The notes under the pieces are model-generated. The model saw nothing but the letters and a program-made list of their open reading frames with translations. It had not been told where the DNA came from and made no database searches. A stretch of DNA of 64,000 bases, from the NCBI RefSeq assembly GCF_002885955.2, contig NZ_POQS01000004.1:193693-257692 (forward strand), written 5' to 3'. Source of the stretch: Achromobacter pulmonis (GTDB taxonomy: Bacteria; Pseudomonadota; Gammaproteobacteria; Burkholderiales; Burkholderiaceae_B). The position numbers and the translations under genes are program-made. Shown piece by piece: positions 15,594 to 27,421 of the stretch (position 1 is its first letter; the number at the start of each line of letters is the position of its first letter).

Positions 15594-17009
15594 ATGAAGC
15601 TTTTCCCGATTTTTGCCGATCTGAAAGACAGGCGGGTCGTCGTGGTGGGCGGCGGCGCGGTGGCCGAGCGCAAGACGCTGGCGCTGCTGGAGGCCTCGGC
15701 CGACGTGGTCGTGGGCGCGCCGGAACTGACGCCGGCCCTGGCGGCGCTGGCGGCCGAAGGCCGCATCCGCCATCTCGCCGGCCGCTTCGACCCGGCCTGG
15801 CTGGACGACGCCTGGCTGACGGTCGCCGCCACCGACGACCGCGAGGCCAACGCCGCGGTGTCGCAGGCCGCCGGCGAGCGGCGCCTGTTCTGCAACGTGG
15901 TGGACGACCCGGAACTGTCGTCGTTCCAGGTGCCGTCCATCGTCGACCGTTCGCCGCTGATCGTGGCGATTTCGTCCTCGGGCGTGGCGCCGGTGCTGGC
16001 CCGGCGGCTGCGCGAACGCATCGAATCCCTGTTCGACCACACGCTGGGCCAGCTGGCCGCGCTGGCGGCCCGCTACCGCAAGCCCATCCGCGCCAGCCAT
16101 CCGGACCTGGGCGCGCGCCGCCGCTTCTATGACTGGCTGCTGGACGGCCCGGTGGCCGGCCTGCTGCGCCAGCAACAGCCGGTGCAGGCCGAGGCGGCGC
16201 TGACCGCGGCGCTGGCGGCCCCGATCGCGCCGGCCGCCGGCAGCGTGGCGCTGGTCGGCGCCGGCCCCGGCGACCCGGGGCTGCTGACGCTGAAGGCCTT
16301 GCGCGCGCTGAACGAGGCCGACGTCATCCTGTACGACCGCCTGGTCAGCGACGAGGTCATGTCGCTGGCGCGGCGCGACGCCGAACGCGTGGCGGTCGGC
16401 AAGCAGCCGGGCGAAGACCACCACGCCACGCAGGCGCGCATCCACGCGCTGCTGGTCGAGCACGCGCGCGCCGGGCGGCGCGTGGTGCGGCTCAAGGGCG
16501 GCGACGCCTTCATCTTCGGCCGCGGCGGCGAGGAACTGGAATACCTGCGCGCGCACGGCGTGCGCTACGAGGTGGTGCCGGGCATTACCGCCGCGCTGGC
16601 CTGTGCGGCCTACGCCGGCATCCCGCTGACGCACCGCGACCATGCCCAGTCGGTGCGCCTGGTCACCGCGCACTGCCGCGAGGACGAGGACAACCTGGAC
16701 TGGGCCGCGCTGGCGCAGGAAAGGCAGACCGTGGCGTTCTATATGGGCGTGGGCCAGCTGGACCTGCTGACGCAGCGCCTGCTGCGCCACGGCCGCGCGC
16801 CGGACACGCCGTTCGCGCTGATCGAAAACGGCAGCCGGCCCGGGCAGCGGGTGCTGTCGGGCACGCTGCAACGGCTGCCGGCCCTGGCCGCCGAACACGC
16901 GATACGTTCGCCTGCCCTGCTGCTGGTGGGCGAGGTCGCGGGGCTGGCGCCGCGGCTGCGGTGGTTCGGGGAGTATGTCGAGGGGAATCTGGAGAGGATG
17001 GCGGCTTGA
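15594..17009 (+). CDS. cysG: Siroheme synthase CysG (multifunctional)
   Basis: 471-residue fusion. Residues 1-210 are the precorrin-2 dehydrogenase/ferrochelatase part ([30 protein letters not shown]) and about 218-460 the uroporphyrinogen III methyltransferase ([55 protein letters not shown]). It makes siroheme for nitrite and sulfite reductases. ATG at 15594 gives the standard [10 protein letters not shown]; the open extension to 15510 is unlikely. The upstream 117 bp contain an AT-rich stretch (ATAAGTTATGGCTATAT around 15490) that may be its promoter or a sulfur-type activator site. Its place beside nasT ties siroheme supply to nitrate assimilation. Confidence 0.93.
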   Translation: MKLFPIFADLKDRRVVVVGGGAVAERKTLALLEASADVVVGAPELTPALAALAAEGRIRHLAGRFDPAWLDDAWLTVAATDDREANAAVSQAAGERRLFCNVVDDPELSSFQVPSIVDRSPLIVAISSSGVAPVLARRLRERIESLFDHTLGQLAALAARYRKPIRASHPDLGARRRFYDWLLDGPVAGLLRQQQPVQAEAALTAALAAPIAPAAGSVALVGAGPGDPGLLTLKALRALNEADVILYDRLVSDEVMSLARRDAERVAVGKQPGEDHHATQARIHALLVEHARAGRRVVRLKGGDAFIFGRGGEELEYLRAHGVRYEVVPGITAALACAAYAGIPLTHRDHAQSVRLVTAHCREDEDNLDWAALAQERQTVAFYMGVGQLDLLTQRLLRHGRAPDTPFALIENGSRPGQRVLSGTLQRLPALAAEHAIRSPALLLVGEVAGLAPRLRWFGEYVEGNLERMAA

Positions 17010-17019
17010 AGGGGGGATT

Positions 17020-17121
17020 GGCGGCTGGCGCCGCCTGATGGGTGTCGCGCGTTCGACGGTTGATTGCTTGCGCGAACCGGTTCGCGCAAAAACCCGGCCG
17101 TCCAACGCGCGGCACCCATCA
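17020..17121. repeat. Dispersed inverted-repeat element, copy B (variant)
   Basis: GGCGGCTGGCGCCGCC hairpin followed by GATGGGTG-CGCGCGTT, and 50 bp on AACGCGCG-CACCCATC, forming long inverted ends. It has the same building blocks as copies A, C and D but the reverse orientation. A perfect 22-bp palindrome (17068-17089, arms TTGCGCGAACC) occupies the centre. Lies between convergent cysG and upp. Confidence 0.68.
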
Positions 17122-17131
17122 CCCCGCCCGC

Positions 17132-17770
17132 CTATTCCGTCTTCTGCGTGGTGCCGAAGATCCGGTCGCCGGCGTCGCCCAGGCCCGGCATGATGTAGCC
17201 GTTTTCGTTCAGGCCGTCGTCGATGGACGCGGTGTAGATGTGCACGTCGGGGTGCTTGGCCAGCACGGTGTCGATGCCGACCGGGGCGGCCACCAGCACC
17301 AGGGCGCGGATTTCCTTACAGCCGGCGCGCTTGAGGAGGTCGATCGCGGCCACCATCGAGCCGCCGGTGGCCAGCATCGGGTCTACGATCAGCGCCAGGC
17401 GCTGGTCCAGTTCGCCGACCAGGCGCTCCAGATAGGTGTGGGCCTCCAGCGTCTCTTCGTTGCGGGCCACGCCCACCACGCTGACCTTGGCGCCCGGAAT
17501 CAGGCTGAGCACGCCGTCCAGCATGCCGATGCCCGCGCGCAGGATCGGCACCACGGTCACTTTCTTGCCGGCGATCTTCTCCACCTCGACCGGGCCGCAC
17601 CAGCCCTCGACGGTGGCCGGGGCCAGCGGCAGGTCCTTGGACGCCTCATAGGTCAGCAGCGCGCCGACTTCCTGGGACAACTCGCGGAAGCTCTTGGTGC
17701 TGAGGTCGGCGCGGCGCATGATCCCGAGCTTGTGGCGGATCAGCGGATGGCGGATTTCGTGCACGGGCAT
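17132..17770 (-). CDS. upp: Uracil phosphoribosyltransferase
   Basis: 212-residue enzyme converting uracil and PRPP to UMP in pyrimidine salvage. Typical features: [12 protein letters not shown] near 75-86, the PRPP-binding segment [19 protein letters not shown] (about 125-143) and the uracil-binding [16 protein letters not shown] at the C-terminus. Full family length (about 208-212). Single gene, ending next to repeat copy B. Confidence 0.96.
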   Translation of the reverse strand: MPVHEIRHPLIRHKLGIMRRADLSTKSFRELSQEVGALLTYEASKDLPLAPATVEGWCGPVEVEKIAGKKVTVVPILRAGIGMLDGVLSLIPGAKVSVVGVARNEETLEAHTYLERLVGELDQRLALIVDPMLATGGSMVAAIDLLKRAGCKEIRALVLVAAPVGIDTVLAKHPDVHIYTASIDDGLNENGYIMPGLGDAGDRIFGTTQKTE

Positions 17771-17937
17771 GTGCGTAACACTCCAGAATATTGATCAAGG
17801 GGTTGGTCGCCCCGGACGCAACCGCGGCAGCGCGGCGCTGCGCGCCGCCCGCGTCGAGCCGCTTCCGGGGATCGTAATCGGGTTTGGGGCCGGTGCGAAG
17901 TTCCTTTTTCTCTGTACAGGCCCCGGGGCGCCGTTCG

Positions 17938-19386
17938 CTATTGTTCGGCGAGCCAGGCGATCAGCGCGTCGTCGAAGGCACGCACGGCGCCGGCCTGCTC
18001 GTGGTTGACGATGCTGACCACCACGTAGCGCTTGCCGCTGGCGCCCAGCACGTAGCCGGCGATCGCGCGCACGTCGCGCAGCGACCCGGTCTTGAGGTGG
18101 GCCATGCCCTGGGCGCCGTTGCCCTTGAGGCGGCGGCGCACGGTGCCGTCCACCCCGGCGATCGCGAAAGACGAAATGTACTCCGGCATCAGGGGAGAAC
18201 TCCAGGCCAGGGTCAGCATCGAGGCCAGGCTGTCGGCCGAGACCCGGGCCTCGCGCGACAGGCCGGCGCCATTGTCGATGACGAGTTCCGGCATGTCCAG
18301 GCCCTGCCTGGCCAGCAGGTCCTTGGCCACGGCCTCGCTGCTGGGCACGGTGGCCGGCCGCCGGCCGCGCTCGGCGCCCAGCGTCAGCAGCAGGGTGCGG
18401 GCCATGACGTTATTGCTGCGCTTGTTGATCTGGCGGATCGCCTCGGACAGCGTGGGCGAATCGTGCGAGGCCAGCACCACCGCGTCGGGCGGCACCACAC
18501 CGGCGCGCACCTGGCCCTTGAACGTGCCGCCCAGCTCCTTCCACAGCATGCGGAACACTTCGGTGGCGTAGTCCGGCTGCGACAGCGCCAGCCGGTACAG
18601 GCTGAATTCGCCGCAGGAGCCGGCCACCTTGCCGTTGACGCGGATGGTCACGCCCTGCTGGGTGATCACCGGATCGGTGGTCACCACCGGCGGGCCGGGG
18701 CAGCGCACGTCGCTCCATTCGACGCGGCCCTCGATCTTCAGGCCCGGCAGCGGCGGATCGATCAGCGGCACCCACTTGTTGGCCACCGGATCAGGCGTGA
18801 ACAGCAGGCGCAGCGCGCCGAAGCCCACCATCAGGGCGTCCGGGCTGGCGTTGTAGGCGCGGTCCGGAGCGCCGTCGAAAGCGCCGGGGTCGGTCGCGAC
18901 CTGGCCGAAGATGCTGCGGTCTATGACCAGGTCGTTGATCTGCTTGACGCCCTTCAGGCGCAGCTCGCGCAGCAGCACCCACAGGTCCTGCAGCAGGAAC
19001 TGCGGATCGCCGCCGGCCTTCAGGTACAGGGGGCCGGCCAGCGCGCCCTTGGCGTCGGGCCGCGCGCCGGGCGCCGTCATGAATTCGGTGCGCCAGACGT
19101 AGTTCGGCCCCAGCTCGGACAGCGCGGCCCAGGTCGTCACCAGCTTCATGACCGAGGCCGGATTGCGCGCTTCCTTGGCGTTCAGCGCCGCCAGGCGCGG
19201 ACCGTTCACTTCCTGGACCACCAGCGACAGGGAACTGTCGGGCAGCTTGGTGGCTTTCCAGGCCCGGACCACGTCGGCCGGCAGGCCGGGAACCTGGGCG
19301 CAGGCGGCGCCCGCGGCCAGGGCCAGCAGCCCTCCCGCCAGCCACCGCTTCAGCCCGCCCCTACGCTTGTACCCTAGTCCCGTCAT
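17938..19386 (-). CDS. dacB: D-alanyl-D-alanine carboxypeptidase/endopeptidase (PBP4)
   Basis: 482-residue class C penicillin-binding protein, exported to the periplasm. Signal peptide 1-30 (LAGGLLALAAGAACA-Q). Catalytic SxxK is SVMK with Ser78 and Lys81; SxN is SNN in KRSNNVMAR; KTG is in HLKTGSLRD. It trims or cleaves peptidoglycan cross-links. Start ATG at 19386 puts the signal peptide near the N-terminus; an in-frame ATG at 19428 would add 14 polar residues and cannot be excluded, as neither has a strong ribosome site. Confidence 0.92.
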   Translation of the reverse strand: MTGLGYKRRGGLKRWLAGGLLALAAGAACAQVPGLPADVVRAWKATKLPDSSLSLVVQEVNGPRLAALNAKEARNPASVMKLVTTWAALSELGPNYVWRTEFMTAPGARPDAKGALAGPLYLKAGGDPQFLLQDLWVLLRELRLKGVKQINDLVIDRSIFGQVATDPGAFDGAPDRAYNASPDALMVGFGALRLLFTPDPVANKWVPLIDPPLPGLKIEGRVEWSDVRCPGPPVVTTDPVITQQGVTIRVNGKVAGSCGEFSLYRLALSQPDYATEVFRMLWKELGGTFKGQVRAGVVPPDAVVLASHDSPTLSEAIRQINKRSNNVMARTLLLTLGAERGRRPATVPSSEAVAKDLLARQGLDMPELVIDNGAGLSREARVSADSLASMLTLAWSSPLMPEYISSFAIAGVDGTVRRRLKGNGAQGMAHLKTGSLRDVRAIAGYVLGASGKRYVVVSIVNHEQAGAVRAFDDALIAWLAEQ

Positions 19387-19467
19387 GCCACGCCCGTCCG
19401 GTTGCTCATCCAGCAAAAACGAGAGCATACAAAATCGGCAGGGCTTGCGGGCGCGGCGCGACGGCCG

Positions 19468-20628
19468 CTACTTCTTTTCAAGCTTCCATTTGCCGGCGGC
19501 GATGGTCGCCATCACCAGCGCGCGTTCGTCCAGGCCGTTATGGTCGGTCGGGCTCATCGTGACCACGCCGGTCGCGGTGGGCAGGTTCCTGACGTTTTCC
19601 AGCGCGTCGCGCAGCGCCGCCCGGAATTCGGCCGTGCCGGGCTTGGCCTGCTTCAGCGCCACCGGAATCGCCTGCTGCAACAGCAGGCCGACGTCCCAGG
19701 CATAGGCGGCGAACAGCGAGACGCTGCCCGCGCCGTTGGCGGCCTCGTATTTCCGGGCGAAGGCGCTGGCCGTGGCCTTGACCGGGTTGTCGTCGGGCAG
19801 CAGGTCCGCCACCATCACCGGGCCGACGGGCACCCAGGCGCCGTCGCAGGCCGCGCCGCAGACGCGCAGGAAATCGTTGTTGGCCACGCCGTGGTTGAAG
19901 TAGATCCTGCCCTGGTAGCCGCGCTCGCGCAGCGCCCGGGCCGGCATGGCGGCGGGCGTGCCCGAGGCCCCCACCACCACCGCGTCCGGCGCCACGCCGA
20001 CCAGCTTGAGCGTCTGGGCCACGGCCGAGGTGTCGGTGGGCGCGAAGCTCTCCTTGCCCACCACTTCGATGCCATGCTTCTTGGCCGCCTTCTCGACCTC
20101 CACCCAGAAGGTCTCGCCCAGCGCATTGTTGAAGCCGATGAAGGCCAGCTTCTTCACGCCGTTGGCGGCCGCGTGGCGCGCGATGCCCTCGGCCATCAGC
20201 GAATCGGAGTGCGGGGTCTTGAACACCCAGCGCCGCTTGTCGTCGACCGGCTCGATCAGGCGCGCCGACGAGGCCAGCGTGATCACCGGCGTGGCGCCGC
20301 TGGCCACCGTGTCCAGCATGGCCATGGTGTTGGGCGTGGTGCTGGACCCGACGATCAGGTCCACCTTGTTCTCCGAGATCAGCTTGTGCGAATTGCTGAC
20401 CGCGCGGGTGGTGTCGGAGGCGTCGTCCAGCACCACGTACTCGACCTTGACGCCGCCGATCTCGGCGGGCAGCAGGCTGATGGTGTTGCGTTCGGGAATG
20501 CCCAGCGAAGCCTGCGGGCCGGTGGTCGACAGGGTGGCGCCTATCTTCACCTGGGCCAGCGCGGGCGACGCGCCTAGGGCCAGCAGGGCCGCCAGCGCGG
20601 CGGCGGTCAGGGTATGGCGGGGAATCAT
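19468..20628 (-). CDS. Branched-chain amino-acid-type ABC transporter substrate-binding protein
   Basis: 386-residue periplasmic binding protein of the LivK/HAAT type. Signal peptide 1-25 (ALAALLALGASPALA-Q), then KIGATLSTTGPQASLGIPERN and VDLIVGSSTTPNTMAMLD, typical of peripla_BP_6. No permease or ATPase gene is adjacent; the upstream gene on the same strand (84 bp) is a luciferase-family monooxygenase. Substrate unknown: members bind amino acids, amides or aromatic acids. It must share a transporter encoded elsewhere, or act as a receptor. Confidence 0.85.
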   Translation of the reverse strand: MIPRHTLTAAALAALLALGASPALAQVKIGATLSTTGPQASLGIPERNTISLLPAEIGGVKVEYVVLDDASDTTRAVSNSHKLISENKVDLIVGSSTTPNTMAMLDTVASGATPVITLASSARLIEPVDDKRRWVFKTPHSDSLMAEGIARHAAANGVKKLAFIGFNNALGETFWVEVEKAAKKHGIEVVGKESFAPTDTSAVAQTLKLVGVAPDAVVVGASGTPAAMPARALRERGYQGRIYFNHGVANNDFLRVCGAACDGAWVPVGPVMVADLLPDDNPVKATASAFARKYEAANGAGSVSLFAAYAWDVGLLLQQAIPVALKQAKPGTAEFRAALRDALENVRNLPTATGVVTMSPTDHNGLDERALVMATIAAGKWKLEKK

Positions 20629-20712
20629 GCGCGGTCTCCAGTGGTGGACGTACGTCGGTGGGCGGATGTCTGGTTATGCATGGCGCCGATCCGCTACGGC
20701 GTGAAACGGCGG

Positions 20713-21708
20713 TCAGGCGCGCACGCCCGCAAGCGGCATGGCCTGCTCCATCAGGCGCTGCATGGAGTCCAGCACCAGGTCCTGCGGCATCAGCCCGAAG
20801 TTGTGCAGGCCGAGCACGTGGTCCAGGCCCATGTCGGCCAGCCGCGCCAGCTTGGCGGCCACGGTGGCCGGGGAGCCGAACAGCGACAGGCCGCTGGCGA
20901 TGATGTCGTCGTAGACCTGCTTGCGCGCGTACAGCCGGGTATCCACGTACAGGTCGAAGGCGCGCGCGGCGCGCCGGCGCGCCTCCTCGTCGGTGGCGGC
21001 CACGTGCGTATGCAGCGCGACCGCCGCCATGCCGGCGGCGTCCTCGATGCCGGCCTCGGCCAGCCCGCGGCGGTAGTCCTGCATCATCTGGCCGATTTCC
21101 TCGAAATCGTCCACCGCCGCGTAGGGCACGAACAGCATGCGCCGGCCCTGGCGGCCCACGTGGTAGGCGGCCTCGCGCCGCAGGATGGCCACGTACAGCG
21201 GCACCGGGTCCTGCACCGGCTGCACGTTCAGGCGCACCTCGCGGACGGTGTTGAACCTGCCCTCGTGGGTCACGCGTTCGCCGCGCAGCAGCCGCTCGAC
21301 CAGCATCAGGTTCTCGTCGAAGCGCTCGCGCTTGGTCGCGGGGTCGATGCCGTAGCCGTCGAACTCATGCTTCAGGTAGCCCGAGCCCACGCCCAGCGCC
21401 AGCCGCCCTTGCGACAGCTGGTCCACCAGGGCATAGTTTTCCGCCACCGTCAGCGGGTTGTGGAAGGTCAGGATGGAGATGGCGGTGCCCAGCCTCAGCC
21501 GGCTGGTCTGCTGCGACAGCGCCGCCAGGAACACGGCGGGGTTGGGCACCGCGCCGTATTCGTGGAAATGGTGCTCGGCCACCCAGAAGGTGTCGTAGCC
21601 CAGCTGTTCGGCGCGCCGCGCCTGCTCCAGCACCTGGCTGTAGAGCTGGCCCAGCGTGCGCGGCTGGGACGGATAGTGGTCCTGGACCGAGAAGATGGAC
21701 ATCTTCAT
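20713..21708 (-). CDS. LLM-class flavin-dependent oxidoreductase
   Basis: 331-residue bacterial-luciferase-family monooxygenase (TIM barrel, FMNH2/F420-type). N-terminal MKMSIFSVQDHYPSQPRT, then FWVAEHHFHEYGAVPNPAVFLAALSQQT with the conserved His-His region, and LALGVGSGYLKHEFDGYGIDP. Divergent from the IclR gene with an inverted repeat between, and followed by a binding-protein gene, so it is probably inducible by its own substrate. Specific substrate unknown. Confidence 0.85.
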   Translation of the reverse strand: MKMSIFSVQDHYPSQPRTLGQLYSQVLEQARRAEQLGYDTFWVAEHHFHEYGAVPNPAVFLAALSQQTSRLRLGTAISILTFHNPLTVAENYALVDQLSQGRLALGVGSGYLKHEFDGYGIDPATKRERFDENLMLVERLLRGERVTHEGRFNTVREVRLNVQPVQDPVPLYVAILRREAAYHVGRQGRRMLFVPYAAVDDFEEIGQMMQDYRRGLAEAGIEDAAGMAAVALHTHVAATDEEARRRAARAFDLYVDTRLYARKQVYDDIIASGLSLFGSPATVAAKLARLADMGLDHVLGLHNFGLMPQDLVLDSMQRLMEQAMPLAGVRA

Positions 21709-21748
21709 GGCTGGCTTGTCTCCGCGATTGTCCGCCGCTTGCGGCTGA

Positions 21749-21767
21749 TGTATTTTTTAGTGATACA
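21749..21767. promoter_or_regulatory. Candidate IclR-family operator
   Basis: TGTAT-N9-ATACA inverted repeat in the 83-bp gap between the divergent monooxygenase and iclR-type genes. Position and symmetry suit autoregulation plus control of the oxidoreductase. Confidence 0.55.
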
Positions 21768-21791
21768 CGTATTCTAATAAGCGACGATCCC

Positions 21792-22607
21792 ATGTCAACA
21801 AACAGCAGTACCGGCATCCAGTCCGCCGAAATCGCGCTGGACGTGCTGACCCGGCTGGCCGAGCTGGGCGGCGCGCTGTCGGTGTCGGAGCTGGGCCGCA
21901 GCCTGGACATGCCGCGCGCCAAGGTGCACCGTTATCTGGTCTCGCTGGAGCGGCGCGGCTACGTCGAGCAGGACCCCGCCAGCGCCCGCTACCGGCTGGG
22001 CCCGCAGGCGCTGCATACGGGCCTGGCGGCGCTGGCCGAAGTGGATTTCGTGAAGCTGGCGGCCGGCTGCCTGGATGGCCTGAGCGCGGCCATCGGCCAG
22101 ACGGTGTTCATTTCGGTGTGGGGCCAGCACGGCCCGACCATCGTGCAGTGGCGCGACGCGCGGCTGCCGGTGACCGTCAACGTGCGGGTGGGTTCGGTGC
22201 TGCCGCTGCTCAACAGCGCCACGGGCCGCGTCTACGCCGCCTGGCTGCCTGAAACCCTGGTCCTGCCGCGCGCGCTGTCCGAATGGGACGCGCTGCTGGC
22301 CCAGCACGCCGACGCCGCCCGCGCCCTGGACGCGCCCGAACCGCCGGCCGACCCCGCCGCCCTGCTGCGCCGGCAATGGCAGGCCACGCGCGAGCGCGGC
22401 TACGCCAGCGTCAGCGGCAACCTGCTGCATGGCATCGATTCGGCCGCCGTGCCGGTCATGGACGCCCAGGGCCGGCTGGCGGGCGCCATCACCGGCCTGG
22501 GGCTGCACGGCGGCTTCGACCTGGCGCCGCAGGGCCTGCCGGTGCGGGCCCTGGTCGCGGCGGCGGCCGACTGCTCGCGCCGTCTGGGCTGGAATCCGTC
22601 CCCCTGA
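21792..22607 (+). CDS. IclR-family transcriptional regulator
   Basis: 271 residues. Winged helix-turn-helix at about 10-75 ([27 protein letters not shown] split across the fold), then an IclR effector domain from about 85 ([46 protein letters not shown]). Likely controls the divergent monooxygenase and binding-protein genes in response to a small carboxylic or aromatic ligand; the ligand is not predictable. Confidence 0.9.
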   Translation: MSTNSSTGIQSAEIALDVLTRLAELGGALSVSELGRSLDMPRAKVHRYLVSLERRGYVEQDPASARYRLGPQALHTGLAALAEVDFVKLAAGCLDGLSAAIGQTVFISVWGQHGPTIVQWRDARLPVTVNVRVGSVLPLLNSATGRVYAAWLPETLVLPRALSEWDALLAQHADAARALDAPEPPADPAALLRRQWQATRERGYASVSGNLLHGIDSAAVPVMDAQGRLAGAITGLGLHGGFDLAPQGLPVRALVAAAADCSRRLGWNPSP

Positions 22608-22722
22608 ACAAAACCCGCGCGCGGCGGCCGCTTTACAATACCGGGTTGCGCCGGGCTTGCCCGGCCCGTCCGTGCCATCAACGGCCGCCCTTTTCTGCCG
22701 TCCTGTCCGGGCGGATACCCGC

Positions 22723-24914
<2,192 letters not shown>

Positions 24915-24917
24915 AAT

Positions 24918-24947
24918 TTGAACAGGCCGCCGGCCCCTATATACAAT
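24918..24947 (+). promoter_or_regulatory. Candidate sigma-70 promoter of yajC-secDF
   Basis: TTGAAC, 18 bp, TACAAT (or TATACA with 16 bp) in an otherwise GC-rich gap just after the tgt stop. Downstream, AGGAG precedes the yajC ATG. Confidence 0.5.
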
Positions 24948-25038
24948 AGTCGGCTTGCCCTATCCATGGCTCGCGCGGGGATGGGTGCAGAAAAATACAA
25001 ACATGACCCTCCAAACATACTAAACGCAGGAGAATTCA

Positions 25039-25383
25039 ATGTCCGTTATCGATACCGCCAGCCTCGTCGTGGCCCAGGCCGCCGCTCCCGAAGGCAATGC
25101 GCTGATGGGCATGCTGCCCATCATCCTGATGTTCGTGATCCTCTACTTCCTGATGATCCGTCCCCAGATGAAGCGCCAAAAGGAACACCGCAACCTGCTC
25201 GCCGCCCTGGCCAAGGGCGACGAAGTCGTCACCGCCGGCGGCCTGCTCGGCAAGGTCACCAAGGTCAACGACAGCTACGTCACCGTGGAAGTCTCGGAAC
25301 TGGCCGACAAGCCGGTCGAAGTCATCATGCAGAAGTCCTCGGTCTCGACCGTGCTGCCCAAGGGAACCATCAAGGCCCTGTAA
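25039..25383 (+). CDS. yajC: Sec translocon accessory protein YajC
   Basis: 114-residue single-span inner-membrane protein. Hydrophobic helix at about 25-47 (MLPIILMFVILYFLMIRPQMKRQKEH, the family hallmark) followed by a cytoplasmic domain with KGDEVVTAGGLLGKVTKV. It joins SecDF in the Sec translocase; the order yajC-secD-secF is conserved. Confidence 0.95.
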   Translation: MSVIDTASLVVAQAAAPEGNALMGMLPIILMFVILYFLMIRPQMKRQKEHRNLLAALAKGDEVVTAGGLLGKVTKVNDSYVTVEVSELADKPVEVIMQKSSVSTVLPKGTIKAL

Positions 25384-25489
25384 GCGTCCCACAGGGGCCC
25401 ACCGGGCTCCTGCGCCCGATGGTCCCCGCCGCCCGCCGCGCCCGCCGCCCGGGCGGCCCTTCTATCACTCTCTCATGAAGTAGCCGGCA

Positions 25490-27370
25490 ATGAACCGCTA
25501 TCCTCTCTGGAAGTACATTACGGTCCTGATCGCGGTCCTCATCGGCCTGCTGTACACGCTTCCCAATTTCTACGGCGAGTCGCCCGCCGTCCAGGTCTCC
25601 AGCGCCAAGGCCACCGTGAAGGTGGACAACGCCATGCTGAGCCGGGTCGAACAGGTGCTGACCGACGCCAAGATCCCTAACGAAGGGGTCTACTACGAAC
25701 AGAACGGCACGCTGGGCACCGTGCGCGCCCGCTTCGCGTCCACCGACCTGCAGCTGCAGGCCCGCGACCTGCTCGACCGTTCCCTCAACACCGTCGCCGA
25801 CGATCCCCACTACACGGTCGCGCTGAACCTGCTGCCGGCCTCGCCGGCCTGGATGCGCTCGCTGGGCTGGTTCGCGCCCAAGCCCATGTACCTGGGCCTG
25901 GACCTGCGCGGCGGCGTGCACTTCCTGCTGCAGGTCGACATGCAGGGCGCGCTGACCGCCCGCTACGACTCGCTGGCCGCCGACGTGCGCTCGGTGCTGC
26001 GCGACCAGAAGGTCAACGTGGCCGGCGTCGAACGCTCCGGCCTGGGCATCGCCGCCACCTTCGCCAACAACGATGACCGCGACCGCGCCATCTCCACGCT
26101 GCGCAGCCGCCTGCCCGACCTGGAATTCACCGAGCGCGAGGAAAACGGCAAGCCCCTGCTGATGGGCGCCCTGAATCCGGCCGCCGTCACCCGCGTGCAG
26201 GACTCCGCGCTCAAGCAGAACATCAACACCCTGCACAACCGCATCAACGAACTGGGCGTGGCCGAGCCGGTCATCCAGCAGCAAGGCGGCGACCGCATCG
26301 TGGTCCAGCTGCCCGGCGTGCAGGACGTGGCCAAGGCCAAGGAACTGCTGGGCCGCACCGCCACGCTGGAAATCCGCATGGTCGACGACACCCCGGCCGC
26401 GCAGGCCGCCCTGCTGGGCGGCACCGTGCCCTTCGGCCTGGAACGCTACAACGACCGCGACGGCCGTCCCATCCTGGTGCGCCGCCAGGTCATCCTGACC
26501 GGCGAAAACCTGCAGGACGCCCAGCCCGGCCGCGATTCGCAGACCCAGCAGGCCGCCGTGCACCTGACGCTGGACTCCAAGGGCGCGCGCATCTTCCGCG
26601 ACGTGACCCGCGACAACGTCGGCAAGCGCATGGCCATCCTGCTGTTCGAAAACGGCAAGGGCGAAGTGGTCACGGCCCCGGTCATCCGCAGCGAAATCGC
26701 CGGCGGCCAGGTCCAGATCTCCGGCAGCATGACCTCCGAAGAGGCCGCCGACACCGCGCTGCTGCTGCGCGCCGGCGCGCTGGCCGCGCCCATGTCCATC
26801 ATCGAGGAACGCACCATCGGCCCGAGCCTGGGCGCCGACAACATCGCCAAGGGTTTCCACTCGACGCTGTACGGCTTCCTGGCCATCGCCGTGTTCATCA
26901 TCCTGTACTACCACCTGTTCGGGGTGTTCTCGACCATCGGCCTGACGCTGAACGTGCTGCTGCTGCTGGCGCTGCTGTCCATGCTGCAGGCCACCCTGAC
27001 CCTGCCGGGCATCGCGGCCATCGCGCTGACGCTGGGCATGGCCATCGACTCGAACGTGCTCATCAACGAGCGCATCCGGGAAGAACTGCGCGGCGGCGCC
27101 TCGCCGCAGCAGGCCATCCACCACGGCTTCGAGCGCGCATGGGGCACCATTCTCGACTCCAACCTGACCACGCTGATCGTCGGCCTGGCGCTGTTGGCGT
27201 TCGGTTCCGGCCCGATCCGCGGTTTCGCGGTGGTCCATTGCCTGGGCATCCTGACCTCGATGTTCTCGTCGGTCGTGGGCGTGCGCGCGCTGGCCAACCT
27301 CTGGTACGGCCGCAAGAAGAAGCTCGCGTCCATCTCCATCGGCGAAGTCTGGAAGCCGAAGACCAACTGA
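25490..27370 (+). CDS. secD: Protein translocase subunit SecD
   Basis: 626-residue RND-type membrane protein that uses the proton gradient to pull preproteins through SecYEG. One N-terminal transmembrane helix (about 8-26), a large periplasmic region including GLDLRGGVHFLLQVD, and five C-terminal helices from about 455, with SNVLINERIREEL after the fourth. Length matches proteobacterial SecD. Start ATG at 25490 (MNRYPLWKY). Confidence 0.96.
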   Translation: MNRYPLWKYITVLIAVLIGLLYTLPNFYGESPAVQVSSAKATVKVDNAMLSRVEQVLTDAKIPNEGVYYEQNGTLGTVRARFASTDLQLQARDLLDRSLNTVADDPHYTVALNLLPASPAWMRSLGWFAPKPMYLGLDLRGGVHFLLQVDMQGALTARYDSLAADVRSVLRDQKVNVAGVERSGLGIAATFANNDDRDRAISTLRSRLPDLEFTEREENGKPLLMGALNPAAVTRVQDSALKQNINTLHNRINELGVAEPVIQQQGGDRIVVQLPGVQDVAKAKELLGRTATLEIRMVDDTPAAQAALLGGTVPFGLERYNDRDGRPILVRRQVILTGENLQDAQPGRDSQTQQAAVHLTLDSKGARIFRDVTRDNVGKRMAILLFENGKGEVVTAPVIRSEIAGGQVQISGSMTSEEAADTALLLRAGALAAPMSIIEERTIGPSLGADNIAKGFHSTLYGFLAIAVFIILYYHLFGVFSTIGLTLNVLLLLALLSMLQATLTLPGIAAIALTLGMAIDSNVLINERIREELRGGASPQQAIHHGFERAWGTILDSNLTTLIVGLALLAFGSGPIRGFAVVHCLGILTSMFSSVVGVRALANLWYGRKKKLASISIGEVWKPKTN

Positions 27371-27421
27371 ACATGCTTGCGGGCGGCCATGCCGCCCGCC
27401 ACCGAATAGCCAGGGCAAAAA

